A DNA stretch of 57,922 bases from a bacterium (GCA_026394195.1 JAPKYS010000044.1:1-57922); one strand, 5' to 3'; positions 1 to 7,812 are shown, numbered from the stretch's first letter. Numbers and translations: made by a program. Notes: a model not told the origin generated them from the sequence alone.

Positions 1-231
1 AGGTATAGAGCATGGTTGTATTGCATCGACACGCGCCCGATTGAGATACGCTCTTTCATGGTAGATTTGTACTCCGATTCTTGATTTCCCCGGTGCATTC
101 TGCTGCCTGCATTTCGTCCTGCATAAACGGATAAAGTAGCGTTGTTCAGCGCTAAAGTCAAGGGAAATCTGCCTTTTTACCATCGGTATTCAACGACTCG
201 TGTCAATGACTCACAAGTTGGATGAGATTAA
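1..231. other. Left-edge region, no supported gene
   Basis: Nothing here can be assigned. Plus-strand frame 1 is open from base 1 to a TGA at 82-84 (27 codons), so the tail of a gene entering from the left is possible, but the peptide carries no motif I recognise. The rest is short ORFs with no ribosome-binding site. Confidence 0.4.
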
Positions 232-288
232 CGACCCAGACGAAGGAGTGATCTGACGGCGAGCGGGGAAATGGCGCTGCTGAAATAA
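232..288 (+). pseudogene. Remnant of a sorting-domain gene 3' end
   Basis: The frame ending at the TAA at 286-288 reads ...LTASGEMALLK, the usual last strand of the sorting domains in this window (for example SGKMVLLK). An in-frame TAA at 229-231 cuts it off upstream, so only the last ~18 codons survive. The bases after the stop (TAATCTTATGCGGAGGGACA) closely match those after the stop of the chimeric gene ending at 2834. This indicates that a common gene end plus its flank was copied to both places. Confidence 0.55.
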
Positions 289-292
289 TCTT

Positions 293-345
293 ATGCGGAG
301 GGACACGCTTCGTCGTGTCCTTAAAAGCCCCTGAGGGCGTGACCT
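293..345. repeat. Palindromic repeats after the gene remnant
   Basis: Two hairpin-forming units lie side by side. The first (296-321) is AGGGACACG..CGTGTCCTT and recurs at 2842-2867. The second (about 326-343) has GGCGT/ACGCC arms inside CCCC/GGGG. Both follow the sorting-domain remnant, in the same order as at the 2834 gene end. Confidence 0.55.
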
Positions 346-370
346 GACGCCGGGGAAAAAGCGCTTGCCA

Positions 371-398
371 TTCCGGCTGGTCCGGAATCTGACACGCC
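371..398. repeat. CCGGA inverted repeat
   Basis: A short inverted repeat, CCATTCCGG..CCGGAATCTGACACG, related to units at 4961-5054 and 25292-25336 that also pair ATTCCGG with CCGGAAT and end in TGACACG. Probably a dispersed intergenic palindrome; function unknown. Confidence 0.4.
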
Positions 399-450
399 TT
401 GTAGGGAATAGCCCTCACCCTTAAATTCATCCCTGCCTTTATAATTCCTC

Positions 451-479
451 TTGACTTTGGCGTTTTTTCTGCTTATATT
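451..479 (+). promoter_or_regulatory. Promoter for the first glycosyltransferase
   Basis: TTGACT at 451-456 and TATATT at 474-479 with exactly 17 bp between. The same arrangement (TTGnnn, 17, TATATT) precedes several other genes here, which supports it. The predicted transcript starts near 487, giving a leader of about 135 nt before the ATG at 623. Confidence 0.6.
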
Positions 480-502
480 CTTGATAGGCTTATCTTCATC
501 TG

Positions 503-530
503 GGGTGGCATGGACCATTCCATGCCACCC
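503..530. repeat. 28-bp palindrome in the leader
   Basis: GGGTGGCATGGA and TCCATGCCACCC are perfect 12-bp arms around CCAT. It lies between the promoter at 451-479 and the ATG at 623, so it would form a stable hairpin in the mRNA leader. A second small palindrome (CACGGA..TCCGTG, 541-556) follows. Same length as the GTAGGGG palindrome family elsewhere, but a different sequence word. Confidence 0.6.
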
Positions 531-622
531 TATACGCCGTCACGGAGTGTTCCGTGCCGGCCCAGAAAATGGAGGGACACGGATTGATCAACAGTCTCAT
601 AACAATAATACTGAGGGCCTTC

Positions 623-2026
623 ATGGGTTTACCACAAATTGAATTAAACACCAGAGCGAGTGGATTGCGTTTCTGGATGATCGCTCAGTATATCATCTTT
701 GTGGTATTATGTCTGACCATCTATTTCTTTCTACCCCCAAGAAACGAATTCGGCGATAACAACACCGGGAAAGCGATAAATCTTATCGAGGGGAGAGGGT
801 TTGCAGATCCTTCAGTCCTCAAGGTAAAGGGAGAGGTATTTGAATATTCGTTATTGCACTTTTGGGTAGTGAAGGACCTCCAATTCGCCACCGTCAAACC
901 CAATCAGCCCACCGCTTTTTGGGAACCCTTATATATTATATGGTTAGCTCTATGTTTTAAATTGTTCGGATATTTTAGTCCGATGGTTACATTCGTACAG
1001 ATCCTTGTCATGGGTTTGGTCATACCTTTGACGGTCTATACTGGAAAACAGGCTTTCAACGATTTGAAAGTGGGAATTGCCGCAGGTGGTTTCTTATTAT
1101 TTCACCCATATCTGCACAGATTCCCACTGACTTATCCGACCGAGAACCTTTTCATTCCGTTGTTGATTGCGGGTTGTGCGCTTTATTACTGGTGTAAGTC
1201 CTCCCCATCATCCTATAGAATAGCGTTATTCTCTGCAGTACTTCTCGCCATGAGCTTGACGAGAATGACGGGTATTTTTATCGGATTGTTTATCCTATCA
1301 GCCTATTATTTGGTGACTCCAGCGGCGCGAAAATTTCTGCTGGTCACAGTGGCTATTTTCGTGGTTGGTTGGGGAGCTTGGATGTACCGCAATTACAACT
1401 TGTTAGGAGAGCCGTTATTGCTGCCGACCAAAGTCGGATATAACCTCTGGGCAGCGAACAATCGCTATTATATCAACCAATATTTTATGAAGCGGAATCC
1501 ATCTTTCAAGTATCCAATCCCCTATACCATCCCTGAAGAAAATAAAGCGTTTCTTCAGGAGCATTATTCGCTTTCGGATAAGGAACTTGAAAACCTGCGG
1601 CGTTATGATTATCCGGCGCAGGTCGCTAATGAAAATGAAATAGTCATCAATGAGACGCTAAAACGCAGCTTCAATACGTTCCTATGGGATCATCCCGGAA
1701 TATTTCTATCGTATTCGCTGCGGCGCGTAGTCACCGGGTTTACAGAAAATCTGACTTTTAACAGACCCGGCGCATTTGAAAAATTGTCGAGTGTCTATCA
1801 CGCCCTCTTCTTTGTATTTGGGATTGCAGGTTTTGTGCTGTTATTCATTCATTATAAACAGCATGGTTTTTTATTATTGTTGTTCTTGATGCTACTTGCT
1901 TCTCTCGCAACGGGACCCTGTGGCTTCAGGTTTCGGATACCCTTGGACCCAATTCTGGCTCTATGTGCCGGTTTTGCCGGCTACCGTTTGTTTAGCCTTC
2001 TGCAACGGCGAATTTTGCAGAAGTAG
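623..2026 (+). CDS. GT-C membrane glycosyltransferase (ArnT/GT39-like)
   Basis: A 467-residue integral membrane protein with about ten hydrophobic helices. It probably transfers a sugar from a polyprenyl-phosphate donor at the periplasmic face of the inner membrane. The first large loop contains GDNNTGKAINLIEGRGF in place of the usual acidic GT-C motif, and a WEPLYIIWLALCFKLFG helix follows, as in ArnT/PMT-type enzymes. The frame is open upstream to a GTG at 554, but the ATG at 623 has GAGGG six bases before it and starts just ahead of the first membrane helix, so I prefer it. Acceptor and sugar cannot be predicted. It stands alone behind its own promoter and a hairpin-rich leader. Confidence 0.65.
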   Translation: MGLPQIELNTRASGLRFWMIAQYIIFVVLCLTIYFFLPPRNEFGDNNTGKAINLIEGRGFADPSVLKVKGEVFEYSLLHFWVVKDLQFATVKPNQPTAFWEPLYIIWLALCFKLFGYFSPMVTFVQILVMGLVIPLTVYTGKQAFNDLKVGIAAGGFLLFHPYLHRFPLTYPTENLFIPLLIAGCALYYWCKSSPSSYRIALFSAVLLAMSLTRMTGIFIGLFILSAYYLVTPAARKFLLVTVAIFVVGWGAWMYRNYNLLGEPLLLPTKVGYNLWAANNRYYINQYFMKRNPSFKYPIPYTIPEENKAFLQEHYSLSDKELENLRRYDYPAQVANENEIVINETLKRSFNTFLWDHPGIFLSYSLRRVVTGFTENLTFNRPGAFEKLSSVYHALFFVFGIAGFVLLFIHYKQHGFLLLLFLMLLASLATGPCGFRFRIPLDPILALCAGFAGYRLFSLLQRRILQK

Positions 2027-2105
2027 TGTTATGGTATTCGCATCAATAAAATAGAACAAACGCCTGTTCGTAAACTAAAGGATTGAAAAAATTCGAGAAC
2101 ATTCC

Positions 2106-2834
2106 ATGATCCCCGAAGCGTTATTATCCGAAATTCGCGCTTTCTGTAGGGAAAACGCCAACCCCGAGCGAGTGGAAAAATATTCGCGCTATTTCGTCGA
2201 AGGGTACGACGCCTATGGGGTGGGGCAGAAGACCTTCGAGGAGTACTACAAGACACTGCTGAAGAACTACAAGGATTACCTCGGTTTCGACGGTTTTATG
2301 GACCTCGGTGATATGCTGGTGAAAAGCCCCAAATACGAAGAGGGCAGCTTTGCCATCGTTTTCGCCATCGCCTTCCGAAGCGTAATGGACTCCCAAAACC
2401 GGGTCATCGAGCTGACCCGGCCACCCTACGGAATGACAGACGACGTGAGCGAATGGACCTTGTCGGGTGATTTCTTCAAAGAGGGCGTCGAGGTAGGGGC
2501 GCAGGGCCTGCGCCCTGACGGTGGGGGCGGTGATTCAGAGGGCGCACGCAGTGCGCCCCTACGAGATACGTCATCGGATCTGCAATTGGAGGCGCGCCCC
2601 AATCCCTTCAACCCCGATATCGACATTTCGTTTGCATTAGCCAACGCCTGTCCGATCGAATTAGCCATCTACGACCTGCGCGACAGCAAGGTTGAGGTTA
2701 TCGCCGAGAGCGTTTTGCCGCCAGGTTTGCACACCTTGAACTGGAATGGAAAAGGGCATTCCGCCGGAGTTTATTTCGTTCGCTTGACGACGGAAAATCA
2801 GAGCGCGGTGAAGAAGGTGACGCTGTTGAAATAA
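2106..2834 (+). CDS. Chimera: AlkD-like fragment joined to a sorting domain
   Basis: 242 residues made of unlike parts. Residues 1 to about 95 (NPERVEKYSRYFVEGYDAYG) resemble the N-terminal helical repeats of AlkD-type DNA alkylation repair proteins, which are usually about 230 residues and cytoplasmic. Residues ~96-130 are unrecognised. Residues ~130-157 are encoded by palindromic repeats (2493-2562) and read as low-complexity Gly/Arg. Residues ~160-242 are a diverged type A sorting domain (RPNPFNPD ... KVTLLK). A cytoplasmic repair fragment with a secretion signal but no signal peptide is unlikely to work. I read it as a product of recombination at the repeats, possibly not expressed as a functional protein. 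No convincing ribosome-binding site is seen. Confidence 0.55.
   Translation: MIPEALLSEIRAFCRENANPERVEKYSRYFVEGYDAYGVGQKTFEEYYKTLLKNYKDYLGFDGFMDLGDMLVKSPKYEEGSFAIVFAIAFRSVMDSQNRVIELTRPPYGMTDDVSEWTLSGDFFKEGVEVGAQGLRPDGGGGDSEGARSAPLRDTSSDLQLEARPNPFNPDIDISFALANACPIELAIYDLRDSKVEVIAESVLPPGLHTLNWNGKGHSAGVYFVRLTTENQSAVKKVTLLK
2493..2562. repeat. Two 28-bp palindromes inside an open frame
   Basis: A GTAGGGGCGCAGG..CCTGCGCCC unit (from 2493) and an oppositely oriented GGGCGCAC..GTGCGCCCCTAC unit (to 2562) flank a short G-rich spacer. The whole block is translated in frame within the chimeric gene, joining the AlkD-like part to the sorting domain. Confidence 0.7.
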
Positions 2835-2839
2835 TCTAA

Positions 2840-2917
2840 TATGGAGGGACACGCTACGTCGTGTCCTTGGGGAGACTTTGATTGTGAAAAGAGGACGTGA
2901 CGGAGCACGTCCCTCCC
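2840..2917. repeat. Palindromes after the chimeric gene
   Basis: GGAGGGACACG..CGTGTCCTT (2842-2867) matches the unit at 296-321. It is followed by GAGGACGTG..CACGTCCCTC (about 2892-2917). Either could end transcription or simply be dispersed repeats; no T-tract follows. Confidence 0.5.
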
Positions 2918-2969
2918 GTAGGAGCACGGCGTATCATTCACCTACCAACTTAACACGAATCGATCGATC

Positions 2970-4478
2970 ATGCCTTCAAACAACAAACTGAAAACGACGC
3001 TGACGCTTGGGGTGATTATTATCATCGCGGGATTTTTGCGCCTACTGGGCCTGGGTCATAAACCCTTCTGGGCGGATGAGGGTATCGCCTGGTACATGGC
3101 GCAGGGACGCATCGAACATGACGCTCCGGTGGTGTATTCCTTCGCCTTCAATTGGGCGATTCAGCTCTTCGGACCCAGTGAATTCGCAGCGCGCCTGCCT
3201 TCGGCGTTGTATGGATTGCTTTCCATCATTGTCATCTACGCCATCGGGAAAACCGTGCTGGACCGGAGATTCGGCATCATCGCCGCGGCTCTGGCCGGCT
3301 TGTCAGCCTACCTGATCCCACTGTCGCAGGAGTTGCGTCACTACAGCCTGGTGGGCTTGGAGCTGTGGCTGGCGCTCTGGATATTCCTGCAGATCCTGAA
3401 AAGCGAAAAGCCGCATCGGGGCTGGTGGGTCAGTTTGCTGCTGGTGGGAGTTATCGGAGAGTACACGCACTGCTTTTTCATCCTGGCTTTGGCGTACTTT
3501 GGAGCGGTTTACGCTTGGAAAAGGGGTATCAGGCAATGGACCCGCTGGCGGACTTACGCGGCTGTCTTCGCAGCCATACTGCTGATCAGTCTGCCGCAAT
3601 GGTTCAACAGCTTAAAGGTCGCCGGAGAGCGCCCTCATGTGAGCGCCGCGGGAATGTACGACTTGCAGATGAACGGTTATCGGGTGGCGAGATCGTACTT
3701 CAGCTTCCTCTTTGGCGATTTTCTGACCAATCTGCCGGGTAAGCTGATGCCTTACCTGCACGCGCATCCTCTTTATCTGGCTGCCGGGATCTGCATGATA
3801 ATCATCTGGATAGCGGTAGCCATCCGAGGCTTTCAGCAGGTGAGCAAGATCACTCGCCAGGGCGGCTTTTCCGCGACCGCGTTATACCTCATGCTGGGGA
3901 TGATGGCTGCCTTCACCGCTCTGTTCTGTGTGGTGATCGTTTCATCATCGGGGCACTTGATTTTCGTCTACGTTCCCTTCCTCTTTATTATAGCAGCGGG
4001 GTTTATGGCTCCCAGATCTCTGGTCCAGTCCGCGCTGGCGGGAGTGTTGATCCTGTTTACTGTGGCCGCTATCAACCAAAACCGGCTGCAGACCTGTTCC
4101 GCCAATGAACGAGCGGACTGGCGGGCTGCCGGAGCGTTATTGCAGCAGCAACTCAGGTCCGATGACGCCGTGTTGCTGCTGCGTTCCCGCAATGTCTATT
4201 ACACCCTGTTGTACTATGATCAAAGTCTGAAAGGAGACATTTACTACATTCCGCGCCATGAACCCGCCCGGGAGCAGGACTCCAAGTTAATGGCCTGGTG
4301 GAATGAGACCAGCAAGGGTCAGATGATAGATTCCCTGCTGAAGAACCACCTGCGAGTCTGGGTGATCGAGTCAGACCGAGACTGGAAGGGCGAAGGCGGC
4401 TTCGGAAATTACAGCGGTAAGATCTGGAACTTCGGAGATGACCTGCAGGTGCACTTGATCCGGAAAGTGGGGAGCTGA
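2970..4478 (+). CDS. GT-C membrane glycosyltransferase (GT39/PMT_2-like)
   Basis: 502 residues with a first transmembrane helix (residues ~10-25), then the acidic loop motif KPFWADEGIAW with Asp36-Glu37. This is the hallmark of the RgtA-D/ArnT/PMT GT-C superfamily, in which the acidic residues act in catalysis using a lipid-phosphate sugar donor. About ten more hydrophobic segments follow, then a soluble C-terminal region of roughly 130 residues. Likely role: adding a sugar to a lipid or protein at the outer face of the inner membrane. The ATG at 2970 has no good Shine-Dalgarno sequence, which is common in FCB bacteria. The region behind it (4479-5288) is full of repeats. Confidence 0.75.
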   Translation: MPSNNKLKTTLTLGVIIIIAGFLRLLGLGHKPFWADEGIAWYMAQGRIEHDAPVVYSFAFNWAIQLFGPSEFAARLPSALYGLLSIIVIYAIGKTVLDRRFGIIAAALAGLSAYLIPLSQELRHYSLVGLELWLALWIFLQILKSEKPHRGWWVSLLLVGVIGEYTHCFFILALAYFGAVYAWKRGIRQWTRWRTYAAVFAAILLISLPQWFNSLKVAGERPHVSAAGMYDLQMNGYRVARSYFSFLFGDFLTNLPGKLMPYLHAHPLYLAAGICMIIIWIAVAIRGFQQVSKITRQGGFSATALYLMLGMMAAFTALFCVVIVSSSGHLIFVYVPFLFIIAAGFMAPRSLVQSALAGVLILFTVAAINQNRLQTCSANERADWRAAGALLQQQLRSDDAVLLLRSRNVYYTLLYYDQSLKGDIYYIPRHEPAREQDSKLMAWWNETSKGQMIDSLLKNHLRVWVIESDRDWKGEGGFGNYSGKIWNFGDDLQVHLIRKVGS

Positions 4479-4567
4479 GCCATTCATCGACCTTCGCGTT
4501 GATCTTGAGCAACTATTCTGTCGGAGCATCGTCTAATTTGAGGGAGGGATAGGTATCTCCAGCAAAA

Positions 4568-4835
4568 GAGAGCGTTGAAAAATGCATTTTCGCGTCATTG
4601 CGAGGGATCCGTCAGATGGTTTTTAACCAGATAACTTAACATTTTTCGGGGTCAGGGGCGACCCCGACTATACCGCGTGCGTAGGGGCACAGCGTGCTGT
4701 GCCCCGTAATGGAACGAGAAAGATAATTAGTTAATAACCATCTGACGGATGCCGAAGCAATCCGGAAGAAACGAGCTACGAGATTGCTTCGCTGATGCTC
4801 GCAATGACTCTAGTTTTATTATTTTTCAATGTTCT
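4568..4835. mobile_element. MITE-like element carrying nested palindromes
   Basis: Terminal inverted repeats GAGAGCGTTGAAAAAT and ATTTTTCAATGTTCT enclose the core GTCATTGCGAG ... GAAGCAATCC ... GATTGCTTCGC ... CTCGCAATGAC. The same element occurs intact at 5125-5256 and 29324-29456 and partly at 44785-44816 and 57460-57551. This copy is about twice the normal length because a palindromic insert (4607-4750) sits between GCGAGG and CGAAGCAATCC. It encodes no protein, so it would need a transposase elsewhere. Confidence 0.75.
4607..4750. repeat. Nested insert inside the MITE
   Basis: Perfect 15-bp inverted repeats ATCCGTCAGATGGTT (4607-4621) and AACCATCTGACGGAT (4736-4750) bound the insert. Inside it are two further palindromes: TCGGGGTC..GACCCCGA (4646-4668) and a GTAGGGGCACAGC..GCTGTGCCCC 28-mer (4681-4708). 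A shorter CCGTCAG/CTGACGG unit occupies the same point of the MITE copy at 57460-57551, so this site has been used at least twice. Confidence 0.75.
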
Positions 4836-5124
4836 AAGGAAAAGGATTCGCCAAAAAAAAATCTCATTTATCTACTGGATAATTGACTTTATTACTCTTA
4901 TATTTTTAATAATAGCGATTCCCATAAGTAACTGTACTTACGTCACAGGGTAAGAAAAGCCGTCATTCCCACAAAGGCTTCAGCCTGCGTCGGGAATCTG
5001 ACGGCGTGTCAGACTCCGGACCCCAATGGGGCAGGCTAAGCCGGAGTGACACGACTGTCTATCGAAAGTCTGATTTGTTCAAGGTCGGAGAATTATGGGA
5101 ATTAATATAATAGCCACTTAAGAG
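4836..5124. repeat. Intergenic stretch with one more inverted-repeat unit
   Basis: AT-rich spacer followed at 4961-5054 by a unit with GTCATTCCC..GGGAATCTGAC and GTCAGACTCCGG..CCGGAGTGACAC arms, related to 371-398 and 25292-25336. I see no gene. The promoter of the 5289 gene may lie here, upstream of the MITE at 5125-5256, because only 32 bp separate that MITE from the start codon. Confidence 0.45.
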
Positions 5125-5256
5125 GAGAGAGTTGAAAAATACTTTTCGCGTCATTGCGAGGGACGAAGTCCCGAAGCAATCCGGTCGATACCAGCTACGA
5201 GATTGCTTCGCTAACGCTCGCAATGACTCAAATCTTGTTATTTTTCAACACTCTCT
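5125..5256. mobile_element. MITE-like element, 132 bp copy
   Basis: Complete copy with GAGAGAGTTGAAAAAT / ATTTTTCAACACTCTC ends and the GTCATTGCGAG..CTCGCAATGAC core. It ends 32 bp before the ATG at 5289, so it lies in the leader or promoter region of the secreted-protein gene. Confidence 0.8.
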
Positions 5257-5288
5257 AATAGAACAATAACGTTATAGAGAGGAACAAA

Positions 5289-6470
5289 ATGACGAAAAAA
5301 CTTCTGTTTGGTCTATCTCTGATGCTGTTAACCGCAACATTCGTTACAGCTCAGATTATACCGCCCACCAACCTGACCGCCCAGCTCGATACGTTGACTG
5401 GACAGGTCAGTCTGGCCTGGGAACATGAGACGGGTGGCAACACCCAGGAATTGATTTACGACAACGGTCCGAGCACCAACGGATACACCTATGTCGGCTA
5501 TACCATGTCCAGCCGCATGAGTCCAACGAGTGCATGCCAGGTACTGACCCTGAAAATCTACACCTTCTGGTATGGACAAGACAGCCTCTTTGATGCCGAA
5601 TGCTATAATTGGACCGGCAGCCAACCGGGAACAACGTTGCTGCACCGCACCCGAAACGTCGTGGCAGCTCAGAGTGATTGGACCATGATCGACGTCTCTG
5701 GCGCCGGTTTGAATGTCACCGGTGATTTTATGGTGGGTTTTGCTTCAATACTTGATTCATGTTACATGGGATTCGATACGCCGAATAACGGCCGAGCCTG
5801 GGATTTTAACCGCACCGCACAAACCTGGGCAACATGGAACGAAACTTACCTTATTCGCGCCATTGTCGAGTACCCGGGTGGCGAAATCGCCGAACTCTCA
5901 CCTGTTACTGTGGATGCTCCGACTTTGACACTGCCAACGGTCCAGGGTTCACGCATGTCCGCCACTCACGAACTTCGTCCCCAGACTGATGCGACAGACG
6001 TCTTCCAGTATTACATCATGTACCGCAACAATGTCGACATCGCACATCCGACCGCGTTGACCTACGTCGATAACCTGCCGACCTATGGCAACTTCATCTA
6101 CTGGGTTTCCGCGTTCTACGATGAGGGCCAATCAGCACATTCTAACTCCGCACCCGTGAGCTGGACTCAAGTGGGGGTGGAACCTGAACATACGGGATCC
6201 CTTCCGACCGAGTACTCGATGTCGGGCGCCTATCCCAACCCCTTCAACCCGACCACCCAGCTCTCGTTCGCTCTGCCGACGGCGTCTTCAGTGACTCTGA
6301 ACGTTTATGACGTGAACGGACAATTGGTCGCTGAGCTGGTGAATGGGTGGCGTTCAGCAGGTCAGCACCAGGTGACCTTCGACGGAACGAATCTGGCTTC
6401 GGGCATCTATCTCTACAACCTGCAGGCAGGTGAGTACACGACCAGTGGGAAGATGGTCCTTACGAAGTAG
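5289..6470 (+). CDS. Secreted protein with type A sorting domain
   Basis: 393 residues. A signal peptide (residues 1-21, TKKLLFGLSLMLLTATFVTA) is followed by a short PPTNLTAQLD segment like the start of a fibronectin type III repeat. A beta-rich domain of about 150 residues comes next, then a second Fn3-like strand set (residues ~210-290). The protein ends in a canonical sorting domain from YPNPFNPTTQ to SGKMVLTK (residues ~312-393). No catalytic motif is recognisable. It is probably exported through a type IX-like system and anchored or released at the surface. The ATG has AGAGAGG eight bases upstream. A covarying hairpin and a terminator follow the stop. Confidence 0.7.
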   Translation: MTKKLLFGLSLMLLTATFVTAQIIPPTNLTAQLDTLTGQVSLAWEHETGGNTQELIYDNGPSTNGYTYVGYTMSSRMSPTSACQVLTLKIYTFWYGQDSLFDAECYNWTGSQPGTTLLHRTRNVVAAQSDWTMIDVSGAGLNVTGDFMVGFASILDSCYMGFDTPNNGRAWDFNRTAQTWATWNETYLIRAIVEYPGGEIAELSPVTVDAPTLTLPTVQGSRMSATHELRPQTDATDVFQYYIMYRNNVDIAHPTALTYVDNLPTYGNFIYWVSAFYDEGQSAHSNSAPVSWTQVGVEPEHTGSLPTEYSMSGAYPNPFNPTTQLSFALPTASSVTLNVYDVNGQLVAELVNGWRSAGQHQVTFDGTNLASGIYLYNLQAGEYTTSGKMVLTK

Positions 6471-6479
6471 CATCGCTAC

Positions 6480-6526
6480 TTTTTCCGCAAAGTGCCACGC
6501 GACTTTGTGCCGCATGAAAAGGAAAA
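6480..6526 (+). ncRNA. 3' hairpin element, copy 1 (GCATGAA-tailed)
   Basis: Arms GCAAAGT and ACTTTGT enclose the loop GCCACGCG, followed by GCCGCATGAA. Three other copies (26549-26593, 31278-31316, 42597-42636) have different but still complementary arms, the same loop frame GCNNCGCG and the same tail. The arms covary, which suggests a structured RNA or REP-type element. It sits ten bases after the TAG of the preceding gene and is followed by a terminator. Confidence 0.55.
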
Positions 6527-6533
6527 AACTGAT

Positions 6534-6572
6534 GAGGCTGTCCCCAAATACCGGACAGCCTCTTTTATTTTT
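6534..6572 (+). terminator. Rho-independent terminator
   Basis: GAGGCTGTCC (6534-6543) and GGACAGCCTC (6553-6562) form a perfect 10-bp stem, followed by TTTTATTTTT. It ends transcription of the 5289 gene. Confidence 0.9.
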
Positions 6573-6577
6573 AGGAA

Positions 6578-6606
6578 TTTTGCAATGATTTGCAACTTTT
6601 TGCATC
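6578..6606 (+). promoter_or_regulatory. Three TTTGCA repeats spaced 10 bp
   Basis: TTTGCAA, TTTGCAA and TTTGCAT start at 6579, 6589 and 6599, exactly one helical turn apart. They lie between the terminator and the start of the ECF sigma gene. Repeats in phase on one DNA face are typical of operators that bind a protein cooperatively. No obvious TATATT promoter lies nearby, so they may be part of a non-standard promoter or an activator site. Confidence 0.45.
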
Positions 6607-6627
6607 AAGGGAGAGTCTTAAGTTCAG

Positions 6628-7206
6628 ATGGCGGTACAAAGTGATACCTTGGCAGAACTTGACCTGATCCATCGGGCCAAAAAAGGCGATCACGCCGCCT
6701 TTGGGATGCTGGTGGAACGGTACAAGGACCAGGTTTACAATCTGGTCACCCGGACGCTGGGCAACCAATACCAGGCTGATGACGTAGCCCAGGAAGCCTT
6801 CATCCGCGCTTGGAAAGCGCTGTCTCACTTTGAAGAGCGGAGCAAATTTTCCAGTTGGCTTTATCGTATTGCAATTAATTGCGCCTTTACTGAGTTGCGT
6901 CGAAGCGGTAAACCCGTTGATCAACTTCCACCCGAAGAGATGGAGATCGTCAAGCTGCCAGGGTCCGGCGCGCTTAGCGCCGAGGCAGCTTTTGAAAAAC
7001 GGGATCTGGTTGAAAAGCTTATTAAGCGATTGTCACCCATTTACCGCTCCATCGTCGTATTATTTTATTTGCAGGATATGGATTGTCAGGAAATTGCCGC
7101 CGTGCTCAATCGACCCGTGGGTACTGTTAAAGCGTATCTGCATCGCGCTCGAACCGAAATGAGGTCGAGCGCCGAATATCTGCTTAAAACCAGAAGTGGG
7201 AACTGA
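6628..7206 (+). CDS. ECF-family RNA polymerase sigma factor
   Basis: 192 residues. The region 2 signature DDVAQEAFIRAWKAL (residues ~51-65) and FSSWLYRIAIN bind core polymerase and the -10 region. Region 4 (LSPIYRSIVVLFYLQDMDCQ onward, with the helix-turn-helix IAAVLNRPVGTVKAYLHRAR) reads the -35 region. Length and layout are typical of the SigW/RpoE type. The stop overlaps the start of the anti-sigma gene (TGATG), so the two are translated together. The best purine-rich site (GGGAGAG, 6609-6615) is 12 bases from the ATG, longer than usual. It may control envelope or pilus genes downstream, an inference from position only. Confidence 0.9.
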   Translation: MAVQSDTLAELDLIHRAKKGDHAAFGMLVERYKDQVYNLVTRTLGNQYQADDVAQEAFIRAWKALSHFEERSKFSSWLYRIAINCAFTELRRSGKPVDQLPPEEMEIVKLPGSGALSAEAAFEKRDLVEKLIKRLSPIYRSIVVLFYLQDMDCQEIAAVLNRPVGTVKAYLHRARTEMRSSAEYLLKTRSGN

Positions 7207-7724
7207 TGAACTGTCCTCCGTTGCAGTCAATTGAGGATTACCTGATCGGCGCATTGGCCCAGTCCGAACGCCGGACCTTGGAAGAACATCTGGAAACCTG
7301 TTCGAGCTGCCGGCAGACGCTGGCTCACGAGCAGGAACTCGATGATTTGCTCCGCGCCCTGCCGAACCTTGGCGCTCCGGAAGGCTTCAGCAAGTCTGTG
7401 CTATCCAAAATGGCAGCAAAACCAGCATCCCGATCCCTGCCGGATTGGCTCTGGGCGTTGGGAGTCGGCCTTTTCGTTACCTTTCTGGGGATCATGGCGA
7501 GTCGATTCGGCGCTCCCTTCACCAAGGAGTTGGCGCAAGAGGTCAGCAGTTTCATCCACGGGAGCGGTGTGCAGAACCGCTTGAGCGATTTAGGCGCCAT
7601 CTCTCAGAGTGACTGGTTATCTCAATTGACGACCGGCAACAATGTGTTCATTCTGAACTTTGCAGTTGCCGGCATCGTACTCTGCTGGGGATTGTGGCAG
7701 GTTGTTAAAGCGCTGCGCGGATAA
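7206..7724 (+). CDS. Anti-sigma factor with zinc-finger (zf-HC2) domain
   Basis: 172 residues. The N-terminal cytoplasmic domain carries Cys3 and the HxxxCxxC cluster His28-Cys32-Cys35, the zinc-binding anti-sigma (ZAS) pattern that clamps the partner sigma factor. Two hydrophobic segments follow (LWALGVGLFVTFLGIMA, ~80-97, and FILNFAVAGIVLCWGLW, ~145-161), so it is membrane-anchored with a small periplasmic loop between. Stress-triggered proteolysis or a redox change at the zinc site would release the sigma factor in known family members; which applies here is unknown. It overlaps the sigma gene by one base. Confidence 0.85.
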   Translation: MNCPPLQSIEDYLIGALAQSERRTLEEHLETCSSCRQTLAHEQELDDLLRALPNLGAPEGFSKSVLSKMAAKPASRSLPDWLWALGVGLFVTFLGIMASRFGAPFTKELAQEVSSFIHGSGVQNRLSDLGAISQSDWLSQLTTGNNVFILNFAVAGIVLCWGLWQVVKALRG

Positions 7725-7784
7725 AGTGCAACATATGCATTAGGATTGACCGACTTGCAGGTTTCAAAATCGTTTGTCTACTGG

Positions 7785-7812
7785 GAGCCGATTGAAAAAC
7801 CGGCTCTTTTTG
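7785..7812 (+). terminator. Terminator after the anti-sigma gene
   Basis: GAGCCG (7785-7790) pairs with CGGCTC (7801-7806), followed by TTTTT. It separates the sigma operon from the pilus operon. Confidence 0.7.
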
